A stretch of DNA of 64,000 bases from Bacillota bacterium (GTDB lineage: Bacteria; Bacillota; Clostridia; Clostridiales; Clostridiaceae), in assembly GCA_021781745.1 (NCBI GenBank), contig JAJXWH010000014.1, positions 46,244-110,243 on the forward strand. Direction: 5' to 3'. Of the stretch, positions 54,968-64,000 are shown piece by piece (within the stretch, counting starts at the first letter, position 1; each line of letters starts with the position of its first letter). The position numbers and the translations under genes are program-made. Under the pieces are notes generated by a model. The model did no database searches. It was given only the letters and a program-made list of their open reading frames with translations, and had not been told where the DNA came from.

Positions 54968-57331
54968 TTGGAACAAAAGTTTAACACTATTGATGAGATG
55001 ATTTTTTACTTAAATGAAAGTATAGATAAAGAAGAAATAAAATTAAAAACTGAAACAATATTAAATGAAATAGATTCTGTATATAAAGAAAGTACAGAGA
55101 ATAATAAAGAGCAGAAGATATTTGAGATTGTAATAATTCTAAAATATTACCTTACAACAATAAAAGAATATCAAAGGGCATATGACTTTTATAGAGGTAA
55201 AATTGATAGATATTATGCAAATTATTTGAATGACAATGAAGAAGTAGATGATTTTCTATTGTTATTAACAGAGATTGAACTAGTATGTGCAATGAAGATA
55301 GGGCAAATTAGCAGGGAATTAAAGTTAATGGCTCTACTAATTGATATTGGAGAATTAAGTTTTCCAGAAGAATATAATATAAATGGAGTTTGTATAGTTT
55401 TTGGAAAAGAATATATTGAGGCTTATGGTCACTTTATAAACTATCTACTAGAAAAAGAAAAAATTGAAGAAAAGAAAATTATACATATGTTATTATCGTA
55501 TATTAACTCATGTTCTAATAGTTTAGACAAATATTTTGAGATATCATATTACTATATATTAGAAGATATCAAACATATTATTGTTAAGGAAAAGTTTTCA
55601 GAGTTCAGTTATAATATTTTAAATTTTTATAGTGTTTTATTTGGATTTATATGCAAAGAAGATTTAAATAATCAAATTTCTCTAAAGGATCATTTTGGAG
55701 AAGATGATATTTCACTAAGAGATGAATATGAGAAAAACAAGAAAGTTTATGATTTTTGTAATAAACAGATATTAAATAGTACATTTATAGACTTTTTTAA
55801 TTCAATAAATGAAGATGATTATAGATTATATTTAGATGATATATATACTGCTTTTAATACATATAACGAAAAGTTAGAGGTATATAATCAAGGAGATATA
55901 TTTGTTATATTATCTGAATTAAATAAGTTGAAATTACTAGATTTTAAGAGAAATATACTAGATGAGTATATTTGCAATTATTTTAAAGAGAACATAGATT
56001 TTTTATTTGAATGTAAGCATTTTAAAGATATAACTGACTTATATAATTTAATAAGTGATGATTATGTTGGTAAAAATGAAATGATTAAACAGTTTTATTT
56101 TCAATTAGCATATTCTTTTAATGAAAGTGGTAATAAAAAAATTGCTAAGAAGCTATATCAAGATGCTATAGATGGTGGAAGTAAGAGTGCAGCAATTTAT
56201 AATAATTTGGGTGTGATTTATGACAATGAGGGAGATATTCAGAGGGCTTTAGAATTCTTTTCAAAGGCCAGTCGATTAGATCCCAATGATGAAATATCTA
56301 AAAATAATAAAGAAAGAACAGAAAAATATATTAAAGAAACAAAAAAAAGAGAGCAACAACTAAAAAATACGTATTTTAAGAAAGTACAGAAATATCATAG
56401 AGGTATATTATTTGCAATACATAGATATTCAGATGAAGTAACAAATGATGTCCTACACGATATTATTAAGCAAGATAAGTATATGCTGAAAAGGAATATT
56501 GAATTTTTACTGGATAATGATATGCTGCAATTAACTAAAAAGGGCACATATATAATAAATCCAATAGTTGAAAAATGGATTGATGAATATGTAAATCCAA
56601 CTCTAGAAAGGCAAATTGTAAAAGTTGATAATTCAAAGTTTTATCGACCAATTTTTTATCATGAGTCAGAAATAAACTTATACAGAGTTTTAATAGAATT
56701 GTTTCCACAGCACTTCATTTTTCCTAATATGAGTTTGAAAACAATTTTTGATATAGATAAATTTAGAGAGTTAATCGATCAAGAGGTACTTTCATATTTA
56801 TTCAAGGCTCATGTAGATTTTGTTGTCATAAATACGGCAACATATTTTCCAGTATTGGCATTTGAAAAAGACAGTGAGTATAATGATAATGAACCATCTA
56901 AAACTAATAATGAATATAAGAACCAGATATTTAAAACTGGCGGTATTCCTATGATAAGGCTTAGATATAATAGTGGCATGGATTATGAACGGTTAAAGCA
57001 AGAAGTAAAAGATGCTACTAAAACTCTAATATTGGAGATTGAAAGTGGAAATAATTATTCAGAAGTTGATTTGTTAAGAGAGGTAGATAAGAAGAAATTT
57101 GGTATCACTAACTCAACAATTGATTTGAAAGTTGTACAAAAGGAGTGGGACAATGTAGTTGGTTCTGGTATAGCAATAAAATCAAAAGTTATTGATGTAG
57201 AGGATAGGACTTTAATCATTGAAATATCGAACGATTTAAAATCGATCATTGAAATGAGCAAGGAAAATATTAACAGAAAAATGCTAGAGAAGTTCACTTT
57301 TGTAGATGATTTAAAGTATAATTGGTATTAG
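54968..57331 (+). CDS. TPR protein with DUF2726-like PD-(D/E)XK nuclease domain
   Basis: 787 residues, TTG start after AGGAGGA. The N-terminal 400 residues are helical; a clear TPR lies near 390-440 (AAIYNNLGVIYDNEGDIQRA). A winged-helix-like stretch follows (IHRYSDEVTNDVLHDIIKQ). Residues ~570-690 match the DUF2726 plan: DFVVINTATYFPVLAFEKDS, then KNQIFKTGGIPMIRLRY, with Asp and Glu-x-Lys in the nuclease positions. Probably a sensor-plus-nuclease protein of a defence system. It lies 167 bp after the exonuclease gene. No known system recognised. Confidence 0.7.
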   Translation: MEQKFNTIDEMIFYLNESIDKEEIKLKTETILNEIDSVYKESTENNKEQKIFEIVIILKYYLTTIKEYQRAYDFYRGKIDRYYANYLNDNEEVDDFLLLLTEIELVCAMKIGQISRELKLMALLIDIGELSFPEEYNINGVCIVFGKEYIEAYGHFINYLLEKEKIEEKKIIHMLLSYINSCSNSLDKYFEISYYYILEDIKHIIVKEKFSEFSYNILNFYSVLFGFICKEDLNNQISLKDHFGEDDISLRDEYEKNKKVYDFCNKQILNSTFIDFFNSINEDDYRLYLDDIYTAFNTYNEKLEVYNQGDIFVILSELNKLKLLDFKRNILDEYICNYFKENIDFLFECKHFKDITDLYNLISDDYVGKNEMIKQFYFQLAYSFNESGNKKIAKKLYQDAIDGGSKSAAIYNNLGVIYDNEGDIQRALEFFSKASRLDPNDEISKNNKERTEKYIKETKKREQQLKNTYFKKVQKYHRGILFAIHRYSDEVTNDVLHDIIKQDKYMLKRNIEFLLDNDMLQLTKKGTYIINPIVEKWIDEYVNPTLERQIVKVDNSKFYRPIFYHESEINLYRVLIELFPQHFIFPNMSLKTIFDIDKFRELIDQEVLSYLFKAHVDFVVINTATYFPVLAFEKDSEYNDNEPSKTNNEYKNQIFKTGGIPMIRLRYNSGMDYERLKQEVKDATKTLILEIESGNNYSEVDLLREVDKKKFGITNSTIDLKVVQKEWDNVVGSGIAIKSKVIDVEDRTLIIEISNDLKSIIEMSKENINRKMLEKFTFVDDLKYNWY

Positions 57332-57419
57332 ATTGGGAGAATAATTACATTAAAATTAAGATTATTTTGAGATAAGAATCATAACTAAATATTATATATG
57401 AAAATTCAGAGGTGATATT

Positions 57420-60400
57420 GTGGGATATTCTGAAAAGGTTCAGGCTGAGTTAGCAAGTGCGCAAGAAACTTCTATAGCAAATAAAATCATTGATATGCTA
57501 CAAAAACTAAAATTAGATAATGATCAGACTACTGCTTGTCGATGGATATGGGAGTTAATTCAAAATGCAAAAGATGTGGTAAATGATACGGGTACAGTCG
57601 ATATTAAAATAAATTTTGATAAACAAGAAAAGCGTTTGGTTTTCCAACATAATGGCAAATGTTTTAATACTAAGAATATTGTTTATCTTATTTCACAAGT
57701 ATCTTCCAAGGAAAGGGAAGATTCTGAAGAGAAAAAAACGACTGGAAAATTTGGAACTGGATTTCTGACGACACACCTATTATCTGAAAAGGTAACTATA
57801 GAAGGTTTATTACAAGACGCTGGAGAGCGTACTAAGAAGATAAGTATTTTTCTTGATAGAAGTGGACAAACAAAAGCAGAAATTATTGAATCTGTTAATA
57901 GTAGTTTTGCACAATTAGAAAATAGTGAAGAGATTGATGAAGCTATTGGAGTAGAGAAATTTGGATATAATACGAAATTTACATATCAATTGGATGATGA
58001 AGGAGTAAAAACAGCTGAACGAGGGATAGAGAGTTTGTACATATCAGCTCCATATATATACACTTTTTTAAATGAAATAAATTCAATTAATATAAACGAC
58101 ATAGTTGAGTTTAAAAGAGGACAAGTACGCATAAATAATGATTTGGCATTGTATTCTATTCAGTGCGACAATGAGGGAGTTGTTAGTGAACTCTTGATTC
58201 TTTCATTGCAAAAAGATGATGTTAAGGTAGTAGCTCCAGTTACTTATGAAAATAATACTATATTTTTTAAGGCATTTGAAAAAGGAACACCAAAATTATT
58301 TTGTGATTTCCCTCTCATAGGAACAGAAGATTTTTCTTTTCCAGTAGTAGTGAATAGCTCTTGTTTTAATCCTACAGAGCCGAGAAACGGTATTTTTTTG
58401 ACTGATAAAGAAAATCCTGTTATTGGAGAAAATAAGAAATTGATGTTGCAGGCATTGGATGCATATAAAACACTTTTAAGCTATGCAGAAGAATATGGAT
58501 GTAAACAAACATATAATGTTGTTACTATTCATCATCAACCTTCTAAAAGTTGGTTGTCAAGCGAATGGTTAAAAGAAAATATTAGTGATATATGTAAAAC
58601 ATATATCAAAGAAGCATTAATTGTAGATACTGAAAAAGATGGGAGAAAATCATTATATGATTGGCTGGATAATCCTGAGGTATTAATAGTTGGAGATTCG
58701 GACAAACAATTAAGGGAGCGTGTGTGGAATTTAGCACAATACATATATTCAGACAAGATGCTTCTGTTTAAGGAAATACATGAATGGTATGATTCTCTAT
58801 GGCCGGAGTGTAGAAACTTTAATATTTCAAAGTTAATAAAAGGCGTAGAATCTTTTAGAAATATAGAATCTTTGAACGAAAAACTTATAGGTGATATGGA
58901 TTCAATAACATGGTTAAATATGTTATATGAAACAGTAATAGATTTATTGGATGACAGAGAATATAAAGAATCTAAGATTTTTCCGAACCAATTGGGAGTA
59001 TTTTGTTCAATTGAAGATTTGTACTACGACAATGGAGTAGAAGAAGAATATAAAGATGTATTAGAGTTATTGGGTAGAGAATGCAGAAATTATCTAATGG
59101 ATGCTAGAATTAACATTAAAGGTAAAATACAAAGACCAGTGTATGACTATGATTCATTATTTAAAGAAATTGAATTTGGTTTAGATGATTCTTGTGAAGA
59201 GTATCGTCATGCAATTGGGAAGTTAATGGTATTGTATAATGATGCAACTCAAAATGACCAAGAGCAGACTGCTTTAATTGATATGATTAATATAATGTTC
59301 AAAGAAGAATTGCCAGAAAAGTATAAAGTAAAAAAAGTTTCTGATTCCATTATGAAAAAGGTTAAAAATTATTGGTGTACTATACTTGCTGATGCAGTAA
59401 GTGAATGCAAATCTATATATGAACTAGAAAATACAATCACTTTGCCTGATAAATGTACAATTAATCAATGGATAAAAAAATTTATTGAGTATTTAGTTAA
59501 GTATAAGCATATGAATCTGTTAGATAAAAAAACCAAACCAATATTGCCAAATCAAAATGGAGTATTTAAAACGGAAGAAAGTCTTTTTCTGGATTCAGGA
59601 GAAATTGATGAGTTGTTTAAAGATATTCTTAGGGATGCAGGGGAGGACCTAAGGGATAGTCTTTTGCTTGCAGATATATATCTTGATTTACCAGAAAACA
59701 GAACGAAATTTTTAAAAGATATTTCACAGAATATTGTTAATTACGTAAAAGATAATCAGGGAAAAATAAAAAATCAAGACCTTAAAATTATAGAGAACTT
59801 TAAAAAGCTTTATCTTTGGATTGTTGATCATGAGGATAAAGCAAAGAGATATTTCGGAGAACTTCTTGAAAATAAACATTGGTTATATAATGATCATGAA
59901 ATTGCAGATAATATGAGAAAAGCAGAAGCATATGATGATATATTGAAAAAGTACAATATTAATGATTCTATAGGGTTAGAAGCTATACTTAAGCAGCATT
60001 CGAAAGAAAAGGAATCTGATACTATTTACGAAGAAGAAATTACAGAGGAAATTCTTGTACAGTATGGTATATCTAGTGAAGAAGATTTTTCAAAAGCAAT
60101 TAGTATGAACGTTTTTGAAAATCATTTTGTTCATACATCGGAAAGTGATCATGATAAATATTCTTTTGTAAAAAAAATATTGGAGCGTTCGAAAAATAAT
60201 ATATTCCAGTATCTAAAAGGTTTAGAGGAATATGATTTAAGCGATCCAATTTCAGTTAATAATACTATATTTATAATAAAAAAACATGGGAAAGAAACTT
60301 TTTTGATTACAAGACCATCTGATTATGGACAGGTTATTTTATATTATGATTTGGAAAAGGATGTTCTTGATTATGAGAAAGAGTGGGAACTTTGGGTAGA

Positions 60401-60491
60401 AAATGGGAAATCAAAGCCAGAGAGAATCACTTTTGGAAAGATGATGAAATTAACAGGGATAAATAAAATACCATTGAGAAAGGTTACATAG
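57420..60491 (+). CDS. sacsin-type HSP90-like (GHKL) ATPase, 1023 aa
   Basis: GTG start after GAGGTGA. The N-terminus has the sacsin/HSP90 ATP-binding pattern: WIWELIQNAKDV (N-box Glu/Asn, about residue 43), QHNGKCF, and TGKFGTGFLTTHLLS. The remaining 750 residues are helical, acidic and unrecognised. Such ATPases occur in several antiphage systems, usually with a nuclease partner. The next gene starts 2 bp after its stop, so the two are translationally coupled. I infer an ATP-gated sensor or switch for the downstream nuclease-like proteins. Confidence 0.82.
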   Translation: MGYSEKVQAELASAQETSIANKIIDMLQKLKLDNDQTTACRWIWELIQNAKDVVNDTGTVDIKINFDKQEKRLVFQHNGKCFNTKNIVYLISQVSSKEREDSEEKKTTGKFGTGFLTTHLLSEKVTIEGLLQDAGERTKKISIFLDRSGQTKAEIIESVNSSFAQLENSEEIDEAIGVEKFGYNTKFTYQLDDEGVKTAERGIESLYISAPYIYTFLNEINSININDIVEFKRGQVRINNDLALYSIQCDNEGVVSELLILSLQKDDVKVVAPVTYENNTIFFKAFEKGTPKLFCDFPLIGTEDFSFPVVVNSSCFNPTEPRNGIFLTDKENPVIGENKKLMLQALDAYKTLLSYAEEYGCKQTYNVVTIHHQPSKSWLSSEWLKENISDICKTYIKEALIVDTEKDGRKSLYDWLDNPEVLIVGDSDKQLRERVWNLAQYIYSDKMLLFKEIHEWYDSLWPECRNFNISKLIKGVESFRNIESLNEKLIGDMDSITWLNMLYETVIDLLDDREYKESKIFPNQLGVFCSIEDLYYDNGVEEEYKDVLELLGRECRNYLMDARINIKGKIQRPVYDYDSLFKEIEFGLDDSCEEYRHAIGKLMVLYNDATQNDQEQTALIDMINIMFKEELPEKYKVKKVSDSIMKKVKNYWCTILADAVSECKSIYELENTITLPDKCTINQWIKKFIEYLVKYKHMNLLDKKTKPILPNQNGVFKTEESLFLDSGEIDELFKDILRDAGEDLRDSLLLADIYLDLPENRTKFLKDISQNIVNYVKDNQGKIKNQDLKIIENFKKLYLWIVDHEDKAKRYFGELLENKHWLYNDHEIADNMRKAEAYDDILKKYNINDSIGLEAILKQHSKEKESDTIYEEEITEEILVQYGISSEEDFSKAISMNVFENHFVHTSESDHDKYSFVKKILERSKNNIFQYLKGLEEYDLSDPISVNNTIFIIKKHGKETFLITRPSDYGQVILYYDLEKDVLDYEKEWELWVENGKSKPERITFGKMMKLTGINKIPLRKVT

Positions 60492-60493
60492 CA

Positions 60494-61399
60494 ATGATAG
60501 ATGTAAAAGAGATACAAAAATTATTGGAAATAAATTCTGACAATATCATGTGTAAAAATTTTTGTCTGTTTCCATCTGAAATTGCTTCATATATTGATAC
60601 AGTTGCTAAATGTGATGGAGAGTATGGATATATTTTAATAGGTGTAGAGATTATATCTAATGGATATTCTGTATGTGGTATAAATACATCAGTTAATTTT
60701 ACAGCGATTTTTCAAAATGCTGTTAAACAATCTATAATGAAAACAGAAATAGAGCAGCAGTTATGCAGTATTAATAATAAAAAGATTTGGGCAATAAAGG
60801 TTAGAACATGTAGAGTACAGCATACAAAAAGTGAAAAAAAGAATATGACAATGGATAACATAATTAAAGATCTATATGTTGCCTGTATAAAATTACAAGG
60901 AAATTCGTTGTATTATTTAGCATCCGAGGATCAAAGAAATGATTACATTAGAGATATAATGGAGACATGTGGATATAATGTTAAGGATCAGACAAGGAGA
61001 GGATTATCTTCTACTGGAAAGGCAGCAGGGGAACTAGATATTTTCATTCAAGATGCAGGGTTTCCTGTTACGATTATAGAAGCTCTAAATTTGAAGAGTT
61101 TAGATACAACATATTTAGATAAACATATAAACAAAATATATGATTATGATACTGCAGGAAATTATTTTAATGTGGTTTTGTCCTATGTTACAGTAATTAA
61201 CTTTGAAGAATTTTGTAATAAGTATATTGATCACATAAAAGCTCATATTTATCCGTATTCACTAACAGGAATTGAAGAAAACTATTGTGTTGATGATAAT
61301 ACATATTCTGATATTAAGGTGATGTTAACAAAACATAATAGGAACGGAAAAGAAACGTTGTTGGTTCATATATGTGTTAGTATTGGAAAAATAAATTAA
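60494..61399 (+). CDS. AlbA_2-like plus PD-(D/E)XK-like protein, 301 aa
   Basis: The first 110 residues resemble the AlbA_2/Schlafen-type fold (IASYIDTVAKCDGEYGYILIGVE followed by GYSVCGI). The second half looks like a restriction-endonuclease fold: GELDIFIQD...VTIIEALNLKS, with Asp and a Glu on neighbouring strands but no clear Lys after the Glu. It lies 2 bp behind the sacsin-type ATPase gene, a strong sign of a shared complex. It may be a nuclease effector or a DNA-binding adaptor. Confidence 0.65.
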   Translation: MIDVKEIQKLLEINSDNIMCKNFCLFPSEIASYIDTVAKCDGEYGYILIGVEIISNGYSVCGINTSVNFTAIFQNAVKQSIMKTEIEQQLCSINNKKIWAIKVRTCRVQHTKSEKKNMTMDNIIKDLYVACIKLQGNSLYYLASEDQRNDYIRDIMETCGYNVKDQTRRGLSSTGKAAGELDIFIQDAGFPVTIIEALNLKSLDTTYLDKHINKIYDYDTAGNYFNVVLSYVTVINFEEFCNKYIDHIKAHIYPYSLTGIEENYCVDDNTYSDIKVMLTKHNRNGKETLLVHICVSIGKIN

Positions 61400-61488
61400 T
61401 ATGATAATTTATGATACATGTATAGAAGCAATTGTAATTTTGAAGTTTACTAGGTGAATAGAAAATTGTAAATTTGCGAGGTGTATGA

Positions 61489-63003
61489 ATGGAAAAAATG
61501 AAAAAGTTAATACAATCATTTAATCAAGAAGAGGTAGTAAAATCATTTATGGGAGCATCATATTGTAGAGATTTGATATGGAAAGGCAGTAAATTTGTTT
61601 CAGCAAAAATGGAAATGATATTAGCTTGTACGTTGAAGGAAAGTGAAAGTTCTTTATATTTTAGTTATGATGATTTTAATAATATAAAAAATGCTGTTGA
61701 TAATTATTTTAATAAGTATGAAAATAAGTTTATAGAAGAAGCCATAAAGTATTCCAGTGCAAATGAAGATAGCAGAAAAAACAAGCTTGTAGAATCAATT
61801 ACGCAAGCAAAATATCTATTTTATAGAAAAGAAGGTTATACTATTCTAGTTTTAGAATTTGGCAAAAGACTATTTAATAGTATAAATCCTCAAATAAAAA
61901 AGATTTGTGGATTTGATTACAATGATTTGGAGAAAGTATACCTATATATTAGTCAAACTTATGTAGCTAGATTAGTAAACTTAATGAAAGAACTAGAACA
62001 ATATAGGGATTCAGATAAATGGAACAATTATGCTTTTGAATCTTTAAAAAGAAACATATTTAATATAGACAAAGAGGAACTGTATAAATTATTTGATAAA
62101 AAGATTATTGATAATATCTTAAACGAATATTCACAAAAACAGTATGAAAATAGAAAATATGAATCTATATTTGATTTTAATGATTATGCAGCACATCCAA
62201 TTTTAAATTATGAAAATCATATTATAATACCTGATATAAGATATGGAATAGCTAATTTGCCTAAATTGTTTAACTATACAATGCTTTCGGTTGCGAACAA
62301 TTTAGAACACAAATATCCAAGTGATGAATGTAAAAAGCTTGGAAAAGATTATTCTCAAGTTAGAGGCGATAATATTGAGAACTATGTTGTTGAGTGCTTT
62401 AATAAAGCCTTTGGAAGTGACGCTAAAATTTATAGGTCATTGAAGTATGGAAAAGATAAAACATATGAAGCGGATGTTACAGTAGTATATAATAAATTTG
62501 TTATAATTTGTGAATGTAAAGGAAAATTGATGACATTAAGTGCGTTACAAGGAAATTTAGACAATATAAAAAAGGATTTTGAATTAGGAATTCAGAAGGC
62601 TTATGATCAATGTTGCCGAACAGAAGATTATATAATTCAAGAAAAAGAATTATATAATAATTTAGAGGCGGTTAATATTGATAAAGAATCTACAGTAATT
62701 AAAATGTGTATAACAGCAGAAAATTTTGGTTTTATAGCTAGTTGTCCAATTTTTTTATTAGATAATGTTAAGAATGAAGAATTTCCAATTATATATAGCG
62801 TATATGATTTAGCATTTGTAACCGATCAATTAAAAGAGAAGGAATTAATTAATTATTTAATACAACGTCAAAAGTATTCAAGTGGTCTACTTACAATTGA
62901 GGAAGCTGATACTGTATGTACTTATCTACGAAAGAATAAGAATGATGTAGAGAATTCATACTTGAGTAAATATCAAGAATACTTGAAAAATTATATAATA
63001 TGA
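61489..63003 (+). CDS. PD-(D/E)XK nuclease-like protein, 504 aa
   Basis: Mostly unrecognised, but residues ~305-350 contain a good nuclease core: NYVVECFNKAFG, KTYEADVTVVYNKF, then VIICECKGK, the Glu-x-Lys strand. This arrangement is seen in NERD-type and other restriction-like nucleases. The N-terminal 300 residues are helical. Ribosome binding site CGAGGTG. It is 89 bp after the AlbA-like gene in the same direction, probably the same operon. Confidence 0.68.
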   Translation: MEKMKKLIQSFNQEEVVKSFMGASYCRDLIWKGSKFVSAKMEMILACTLKESESSLYFSYDDFNNIKNAVDNYFNKYENKFIEEAIKYSSANEDSRKNKLVESITQAKYLFYRKEGYTILVLEFGKRLFNSINPQIKKICGFDYNDLEKVYLYISQTYVARLVNLMKELEQYRDSDKWNNYAFESLKRNIFNIDKEELYKLFDKKIIDNILNEYSQKQYENRKYESIFDFNDYAAHPILNYENHIIIPDIRYGIANLPKLFNYTMLSVANNLEHKYPSDECKKLGKDYSQVRGDNIENYVVECFNKAFGSDAKIYRSLKYGKDKTYEADVTVVYNKFVIICECKGKLMTLSALQGNLDNIKKDFELGIQKAYDQCCRTEDYIIQEKELYNNLEAVNIDKESTVIKMCITAENFGFIASCPIFLLDNVKNEEFPIIYSVYDLAFVTDQLKEKELINYLIQRQKYSSGLLTIEEADTVCTYLRKNKNDVENSYLSKYQEYLKNYII

Positions 63004-63205
63004 GCATTTAATATGTGCTAAATTACAAAATTAGTAGATAAAGAAAGGATTACTTATTATATATAAATAACTAGCAAAGTAGGAGGTCATAAATAGCAAT
63101 TTATCGATTTGCTTGCCATTAAATTATTAAGAAAATTTATAAACAATGAAATGTATAAATCAGAATTTCAATGAAGTAACGAATCTTAGAATTGGAGGAA
63201 GTAAT

Positions 63206-63772
63206 GTGGATAAAGAATTAACTTATGATGATTGTATGAAAACATTGATTTCGCTTCAAAAGAGTGCGCAAAAAAGAATTATTGAAGCATTGCAAGAACG
63301 TAACAAGTTTAATGTTCCCAAATATGATGGAAAGACGGGAATAGGCGTTGATACACGAAAAAATGACAGAAGATTGTTTGTGTGGGTTCCAATTCAATAT
63401 AAAAACAAGGAATATCTAATTACATTATTTCATAGCGAAATTGATAAAAGATCAGGTAATTGTCATTCACAACTTGGAAGAATTCAATTTGTAAAGGATA
63501 TTATTTCATCAAAATATATTAGTTCTCCCAATAAGATACTGAAAAAAGGAAAAGATCAAAATGAACAACCTACTGTTGTTGAGTTTTGCTCTTATAAATG
63601 GTTAAATCCACTAGATTATATGGATGGTAAGTATACAAAGGAAATGTGCAAAAATAAAAAATGGATTACTATTGACGATGTGAATGGTGATGACAATATT
63701 CCAAGACTCATATCAGAGGCATTTGAGAAGTTTATAGAAGAAGTGCATAAAAATTCTGATTTTTCTAATTGA
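63206..63772 (+). CDS. hypothetical protein, 188 aa
   Basis: I choose the GTG at 63206 because GGAGGAAG lies seven bases upstream; the ATG at 63146 has no ribosome binding site. The protein is soluble and basic, with a beta-rich middle (RRLFVWVPIQYKNKEYLITLF). No family recognised. It is the last gene before the second direct repeat and may belong to the ATPase-nuclease operon. Confidence 0.6.
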   Translation: MDKELTYDDCMKTLISLQKSAQKRIIEALQERNKFNVPKYDGKTGIGVDTRKNDRRLFVWVPIQYKNKEYLITLFHSEIDKRSGNCHSQLGRIQFVKDIISSKYISSPNKILKKGKDQNEQPTVVEFCSYKWLNPLDYMDGKYTKEMCKNKKWITIDDVNGDDNIPRLISEAFEKFIEEVHKNSDFSN

Positions 63773-63873
63773 ACAAAATAAGCATAATGAGCGATAAATA
63801 TTCTTCTTAAAATTATGTAAGTATTAATATTCTGAATAAAATATATCAGTAGTTATATTATGAGTGTTATCTA

Positions 63874-64000
63874 TGTCTCCGTCAAAAAAAGATTAACTAA
63901 GAAATAAAAAAGATTGACTACGTGGCGGAGCAGTAAAAAAGAGAACAAAAAGAGAATAAAAGAGAGAGCATAAAAGCGAGAAGAACACAGCCTTCGGGTC
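63874..64000 (+). repeat. 127-bp direct repeat, copy 2 (cut by window end)
   Basis: Identical to 3224-3350 and in the same orientation up to the last base. The left flank (GTGTTATCTA) is different from that of copy 1 and shows neither an inverted end nor an obvious target duplication. Between 63773 and 63873 I see no gene. Confidence 0.9.

Larger units (their letters stand above)
3224..63873 (+). mobile_element. Tn7-like genomic island with arsenic and defence cargo
   Basis: The segment starts with TGTCTCCGTC one base after the DUF1015 stop and ends where an identical sequence begins again in direct orientation. It contains a resolvase-tnsA-tnsB-tnsC-tniQ operon transcribed away from the attachment gene, the same polarity as in Tn7. 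Cargo lies on both sides of the operon. I could not find an inverted copy of the end sequence next to 63873, so the distal transposon end is not located. The right boundary may instead be the start of a second element or of a second copy. The extent is therefore an inference from the direct repeats. Confidence 0.55.

Noticed and set aside
63146-63205. N-terminal 20 residues of the ORF-track gene at 63146
   Set aside because: No ribosome binding site precedes that ATG, whereas GGAGGAAG stands before the GTG at 63206.

Overview
The window is AT-rich, has strong AGGAGG-type ribosome binding sites, and codes for clostridial enzymes throughout. A 4-hydroxybutyrate dehydrogenase-like gene, a Spo0E-like small ORF and a thioredoxin reductase-like protein without an NADPH motif all point to Clostridium sensu stricto (Firmicutes). 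The species cannot be fixed from the sequence alone. There are no tRNA or rRNA genes and no CRISPR array that I can see.

Layout. (1) 1-3222 looks like core chromosome: the 3' part of a 4-hydroxybutyrate dehydrogenase-like gene, serA, and a DUF1015-family gene. (2) One base after the DUF1015 stop codon begins a sequence starting TGT, followed by GATTGACTA/GATTAACTAA-type motifs at 21-bp spacing. I read it as the end of a Tn7-like transposon whose attachment site is the DUF1015 gene. The first 127 bp recur in direct orientation at 63874-64000, and the identity runs to the last base of the window. (3) 4.0-27.9 kb is an arsenic/metalloid island with three ArsR-controlled blocks: ArsP-type permease, MFS exporters, CDF transporter and ferredoxin; ArsC, thioredoxin, phosphoesterase and thioredoxin reductase; and ArsDA, a CoA-disulfide reductase and Acr3. 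It also holds zinc-binding DGC proteins, a methyltransferase/MarR pair and a broken arsN-like gene. A duplicated gene fragment flanks the island. Inside it lies a nuclease-dead, C-terminally truncated TnpB/Cas12f-like protein followed by a highly structured intergenic RNA candidate. (4) 28-43.8 kb is plasmid/phage-like: a 5'-truncated brxL, a small protein resembling the Cas8b C-terminus, a replication module (winged-helix protein, DnaB-type helicase, SSB-like protein, SF2 helicase), an XRE/Cro-type switch, a 138-bp tandem repeat array, and a cluster of secreted cell-wall-binding-repeat proteins. (5) 44-51.5 kb is the transposition module: repeats, a res-like palindrome, a serine resolvase, then tnsA-tnsB-tnsC-tniQ. 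(6) 51.9-63.8 kb is cargo that looks like antiphage defence: a membrane protein, a DEDDh exonuclease with a helical tail, a TPR/DUF2726 nuclease, and an operon of a sacsin-type GHKL ATPase, an AlbA-like/PD-(D/E)XK protein, a second PD-(D/E)XK protein and an unknown protein.

How the parts work together. TnsB has an intact DDE triad with the same spacing as Tn7 TnsB, but TnsA carries Thr where Tn7 TnsA has the catalytic Asp114. A serine resolvase gene and a res-like palindrome sit directly upstream. The simplest reading is a Tn7 relative that may transpose replicatively through cointegrates and resolve them itself. Most functional names below come from motif recognition by eye; no database search was possible.
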